From positions 1 to 8,598 of the forward strand of contig JAFARH010000291.1 of the NCBI GenBank assembly GCA_019245555.1: DNA of 8,598 bases, written 5' to 3'. Origin of the DNA: Betaproteobacteria bacterium (GTDB lineage Bacteria; Pseudomonadota; Gammaproteobacteria; Burkholderiales; SG8-39). How positions within the stretch are numbered: position 1 is the stretch's first letter; each line of letters begins with the position of its first letter. Below, piece after piece: positions 6,719 to 8,598 of the stretch. Made by a program: the position numbers and the translations under genes. The notes under the pieces are model-generated. The model was not told the DNA's origin and did no database searches. It was given only the letters and a program-made list of their open reading frames with translations.

Positions 6719-7432
6719 TCAGGGACGCACGCCCGGTGCGTCCATCTTCATCCCGCGCGCGCGGGACATGAGGTAGAGCTCGAGCTCGACCATTTCCGGC
6801 GAGCCATAACCGTAGGGCTCGGCGCGGATGCCAACCAGGCAGTTGCGCAGCCGCCGCTGCAACGAGCCGAGCGTTTGCCACTCGAGGCGGTACACCGGAT
6901 AGCCGGTCGGATGAGCTTGCGGGATGGTGCTGCCGGCGAGCCTGTGGCCGGCGTACTGGTCGTGGCACTGGGCGCACGACATGTTCAGCTGACCCTGCCG
7001 CTGCTCATACAGCGCCTTGCCCTTGGTCGCATCGTCTTTGACTGCGATGGGCATGCCGCGCGACTGGAGCGCGATGTAGGCCGTAAGCGATAGCAGCTCC
7101 TTGCTCTCATAGGCATAGGGCTTCGCGTGCTGCTTCTCGGTGCGGCAGAGGTTGATGCGCTGCTCGAGATTCATGAGGCGCCCGGAGCTCATTGCCGGGT
7201 ACCGCGCAGCGACGCCTTTCATGCCGCTCATGTTGCTATGGCAGCTCGCGCACGAGGGCTTGCCGGCCTGCCACAGCGCCTCGCCGTCGAGCACCCAGAG
7301 CATCGCGGGATTCGACGTGTCGTCGTCCTGCATCGCCTGCGTGCTGCGGCTCATGAACTCGTAGCCGGAACGGCGCTCGTCGGCGTGCACCAAGCTCGCC
7401 GCGACCGCCAGCAGCAGCGCGAAGACTCTCAC
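6719..7432 (-). CDS. soxA: Sulfur-oxidation dihaem cytochrome c SoxA
   Basis: Large subunit of the periplasmic SoxAX cytochrome, which oxidatively couples thiosulfate to the cysteine of SoxY. From a GTG at 7432 the protein is 237 residues, with a signal peptide (MRVFALLLAVAASLVHA, cleavage after Ala17). Two haem sites are present, CASCH (61-65) and CAQCH (153-157). Cys96 in INLCR fits the distal ligand of haem 1, and Cys198 in RRLRNCLVGIRAEP is the active-site cysteine, persulfidated in characterised SoxA. Both haem motifs make this the dihaem type; many bacteria have lost the first. The GTG start overlaps the soxZ TGA (GTGA), giving an ideal signal peptide; the longer in-frame extension would bury the signal behind 18 charged residues. 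It is the last gene of the operon here. Confidence 0.95.
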   Translation of the reverse strand: MRVFALLLAVAASLVHADERRSGYEFMSRSTQAMQDDDTSNPAMLWVLDGEALWQAGKPSCASCHSNMSGMKGVAARYPAMSSGRLMNLEQRINLCRTEKQHAKPYAYESKELLSLTAYIALQSRGMPIAVKDDATKGKALYEQRQGQLNMSCAQCHDQYAGHRLAGSTIPQAHPTGYPVYRLEWQTLGSLQRRLRNCLVGIRAEPYGYGSPEMVELELYLMSRARGMKMDAPGVRP

Positions 7433-7752
7433 TCCACGCTGATGGCGGCCGACTCGCTCGCCGTGAATTCGTTGTCCCCGCTCCACTCGAAGCGCAGCGT
7501 CCCGCTCTCCGTGGCGATCGTCGTGAAAGTGATGAACGGGTTGGCGGCGATCGCCGGATAGAAGCGGGCGCGGAATATTTCGGCGCCGTTGTAGGTGCAG
7601 CGGAAGTCCGTGATGATGTCGCGCGCGATCGAGGCGCCGCGCTCGGAGTGGCGGAAGCCGGTCTCCATGATGTGCGAGATGAGCGCCCGGATCTCGATCA
7701 CCTCGCCGCGCTTTGCACGCTGCGGCACGCGGAGGAGCGCACGGGCCGCCAT
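7429..7752 (-). CDS. soxZ: Thiosulfate-oxidation carrier partner SoxZ
   Basis: A 107-residue protein, normal length for the family, that forms the SoxYZ heterodimer carrying sulfur intermediates between SoxAX, SoxB and SoxCD in the periplasm. Family segments are visible: KRGEVIEIRALISH (14-27), METGFR (29-34), FRCTYNG (50-56) and PAIAANPFITFTTIATESG (66-84). It has no signal peptide, as expected for a subunit exported together with SoxY. The ATG at 7752 overlaps the soxY TAA by one base (TAATG), and GGAG at 7761-7764 lies 8 bases upstream, which supports this start rather than the much longer open frame. Its TGA overlaps the soxA GTG. Confidence 0.95.
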   Translation of the reverse strand: MAARALLRVPQRAKRGEVIEIRALISHIMETGFRHSERGASIARDIITDFRCTYNGAEIFRARFYPAIAANPFITFTTIATESGTLRFEWSGDNEFTASESAAISVE

Positions 7753-8180
7753 TAGACCGTCTCCGTGCAGGCAGCGATGGTCACGACCACGTTCGCGCTC
7801 CCAGACCACCACGAGCCGTCGCTCATCTGCGCCAGCGCGACGACCGTTTGGGTGTCTGCCAAGCGGATGCGCGTGGACACCGCGGCGCGCCCGGCGCGCG
7901 GCCCGAGGAAGAAGTCGCCGATGTTCGGCTGCGGATTCTTCTCGTTGAAGACGTGGATCGAGCGCACATGGTCGCGCTCGGTCATCGGGCTTTCGACGCT
8001 CACGCTGAACGGCACAGTGTTGCCGTTTTCGACGAGCGGCGGCAGATCGATCTTCACCCGGCCCTCGCGCGGCGTCGCGCCTTTCAACACCGCGCTCATC
8101 GCGTCGTGCATGGCATCGGCGCGCGCAGTGCGCATCCATGGGGTCAATGCCAACGCCAACACGAAGATGCGCCGGTTCAT
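7752..8180 (-). CDS. soxY: Thiosulfate-oxidation carrier protein SoxY, with atypical C-terminus
   Basis: A 142-residue secreted subunit of SoxYZ whose C-terminal cysteine carries thiosulfate-derived sulfur covalently. The start MNRRIFVLALALTP has an RR pair before a short hydrophobic stretch, consistent with Tat export known for SoxY, with likely cleavage after ARA21 or ADA23. The Ig-like body contains VPFSVSVESPM (56-66), IHVFNEKNPQPNIGDFFLGP (75-94) and STRIRLADTQTVVALAQMSDG (102-122). The tail reads TIAACTETV: the carrier Cys138 is there, but the classical GGCGG end is replaced by AAC followed by four residues. The ATG overlaps the soxX TGA (ATGA), so translation is probably coupled. Identity is firm from context; the tail suggests a divergent SoxY subtype. 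Confidence 0.93.
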   Translation of the reverse strand: MNRRIFVLALALTPWMRTARADAMHDAMSAVLKGATPREGRVKIDLPPLVENGNTVPFSVSVESPMTERDHVRSIHVFNEKNPQPNIGDFFLGPRAGRAAVSTRIRLADTQTVVALAQMSDGSWWSGSANVVVTIAACTETV

Positions 8181-8575
8181 CGGAGCGTGGCGAGGAACGC
8201 GACCACGTCCTCGATCTGCTGCGCGTCGAGGATCGGCTTGCCCTGGAACGCCGGCGCGACATGCGCGAGCCCGCTGGTGCGGTAATAGGGCGGCATGATG
8301 GTCTGGGGATTCACGCGGCTCGAATCGACGATGCGAAGCCGCAATTGTCCCTCGGACAGGCGTGCGCCGACACCCTGCAGGCTCGGCGCCACATTGCCCA
8401 TCAGCGCTTCTTCGGGAAACGGGCCGCTGTGGCACAGGAGGCAAAGGCCGACCTGGCGGTTGGCGACGATGGCGCGGCCGCGGGCGGCGTCGCCTTTCGG
8501 CGCAAGCGGCTTGTCGATCGTATCGTCGGCGGCGGATACGGTGAGCGCGTACATCAGGAGAAGAAGCGCCCTCAT
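8177..8575 (-). CDS. soxX: Sulfur-oxidation monohaem cytochrome c SoxX
   Basis: Small subunit of the SoxAX cytochrome, which takes electrons released when thiosulfate is joined to SoxYZ. The protein has 132 residues: signal peptide MRALLLLMYALTVSAA with cleavage near residue 15 or 16, the haem motif CLLCH (45-49), GNVAPSLQGVGARLSEGQLR (60-79), and Met94 in NPQTIMPPYY, the expected axial ligand. The C-terminal ILDAQQIEDVVAFLATL helix is typical of class I cytochromes c. It is short for SoxX but contains all essential parts. The ATG at 8575 overlaps a TGA at 8574-8572 of a preceding reading frame, and its own TGA overlaps the soxY start. Confidence 0.94.
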   Translation of the reverse strand: MRALLLLMYALTVSAADDTIDKPLAPKGDAARGRAIVANRQVGLCLLCHSGPFPEEALMGNVAPSLQGVGARLSEGQLRLRIVDSSRVNPQTIMPPYYRTSGLAHVAPAFQGKPILDAQQIEDVVAFLATLR

Positions 8576-8598
8576 CCGAACATCTCGGTCGTGACCTC
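8572..8598 (-). CDS. C-terminal end of a gene upstream of soxX (partial)
   Basis: The last 27 bases on the minus strand read as EVTTEMFG followed by TGA, and that TGA overlaps the soxX ATG as ATGA. Two of the three other junctions in this operon are built the same way, which supports a real gene here. Eight residues do not identify it. A flavocytochrome c sulfide dehydrogenase flavoprotein (SoxF/FccB) is one guess, from memory of similar tails and from sox gene neighbourhoods. Confidence 0.45.
   Translation of the reverse strand, partial: EVTTEMFG

Noticed and set aside
7433..7486. N-terminal extension of SoxA from a start at 7486
   Set aside because: It overlaps soxZ and places 18 charged residues before a complete signal peptide; the GTG at 7432 is better.
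7753..8262. N-terminal extension of SoxZ to 8262
   Set aside because: This part is an out-of-frame reading of soxY; the true start has GGAG 8 bases upstream and overlaps the soxY stop.
7713..8285. 190-codon plus-strand open frame opposite soxY/soxX
   Set aside because: Antisense to four linked sox genes; composition is typical of a shadow frame.
8181..8444. N-terminal extension of SoxY to 8444
   Set aside because: It is an out-of-frame reading of soxX. The ATG at 8180 gives a signal peptide and an ATGA overlap.

Overview
This window looks like chromosomal DNA from a GC-rich Gram-negative proteobacterium, most likely a sulfur-oxidising betaproteobacterium. The pilin has the betaproteobacterial pattern of four cysteines, its promoter is sigma-54 type, and a Sox thiosulfate-oxidation operon is present. 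Lineage is inferred from protein style only. I see no phage, insertion sequence, CRISPR, tRNA or rRNA.

Layout. (1) Positions 1-3859, plus strand: a two-gene unit. The first gene, cut by the window start, encodes a type II secretion/type IV pilus ATPase (GspE/PilB superfamily) with an N-terminal GAF domain. Seven bases later comes a GAF plus HD-GYP protein, the family that degrades cyclic-di-GMP. (2) Positions 3856-5979, minus strand: a TPR protein with a SPINDLY/OGT-type O-linked GlcNAc transferase domain. Its stop codon shares the palindrome CTAG with the HD-GYP stop. (3) Positions 5980-6118: a divergent regulatory region with a near-consensus sigma-54 promoter for pilA. (4) Positions 6119-6598, plus strand: the major type IV pilin PilA, followed by a strong hairpin terminator. 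(5) Positions 6719-8598, minus strand: the end of an operon transcribed as (unknown gene)-soxX-soxY-soxZ-soxA, every junction overlapping by 1 or 4 bases. No soxB follows soxA.

How the genes may work together. The ATPase, HD-GYP protein, glycosyltransferase and pilin suggest a surface, pilus and second-messenger neighbourhood, although only the ATPase/HD-GYP pair is clearly co-transcribed. The sox genes encode the periplasmic apparatus that couples thiosulfate to the SoxYZ carrier (SoxAX) and holds it on a cysteine arm (SoxYZ). They meet pilA tail to tail and are probably unrelated to it in function.

I did not find a clearly undescribed system. The points most worth checking are the GAF-fused ATPase paired with a GAF/HD-GYP protein, the OGT-like gene divergent from a sigma-54 pilA, the unusual SoxY C-terminus, and a degenerate palindrome between the soxA stop and the pilA terminator.
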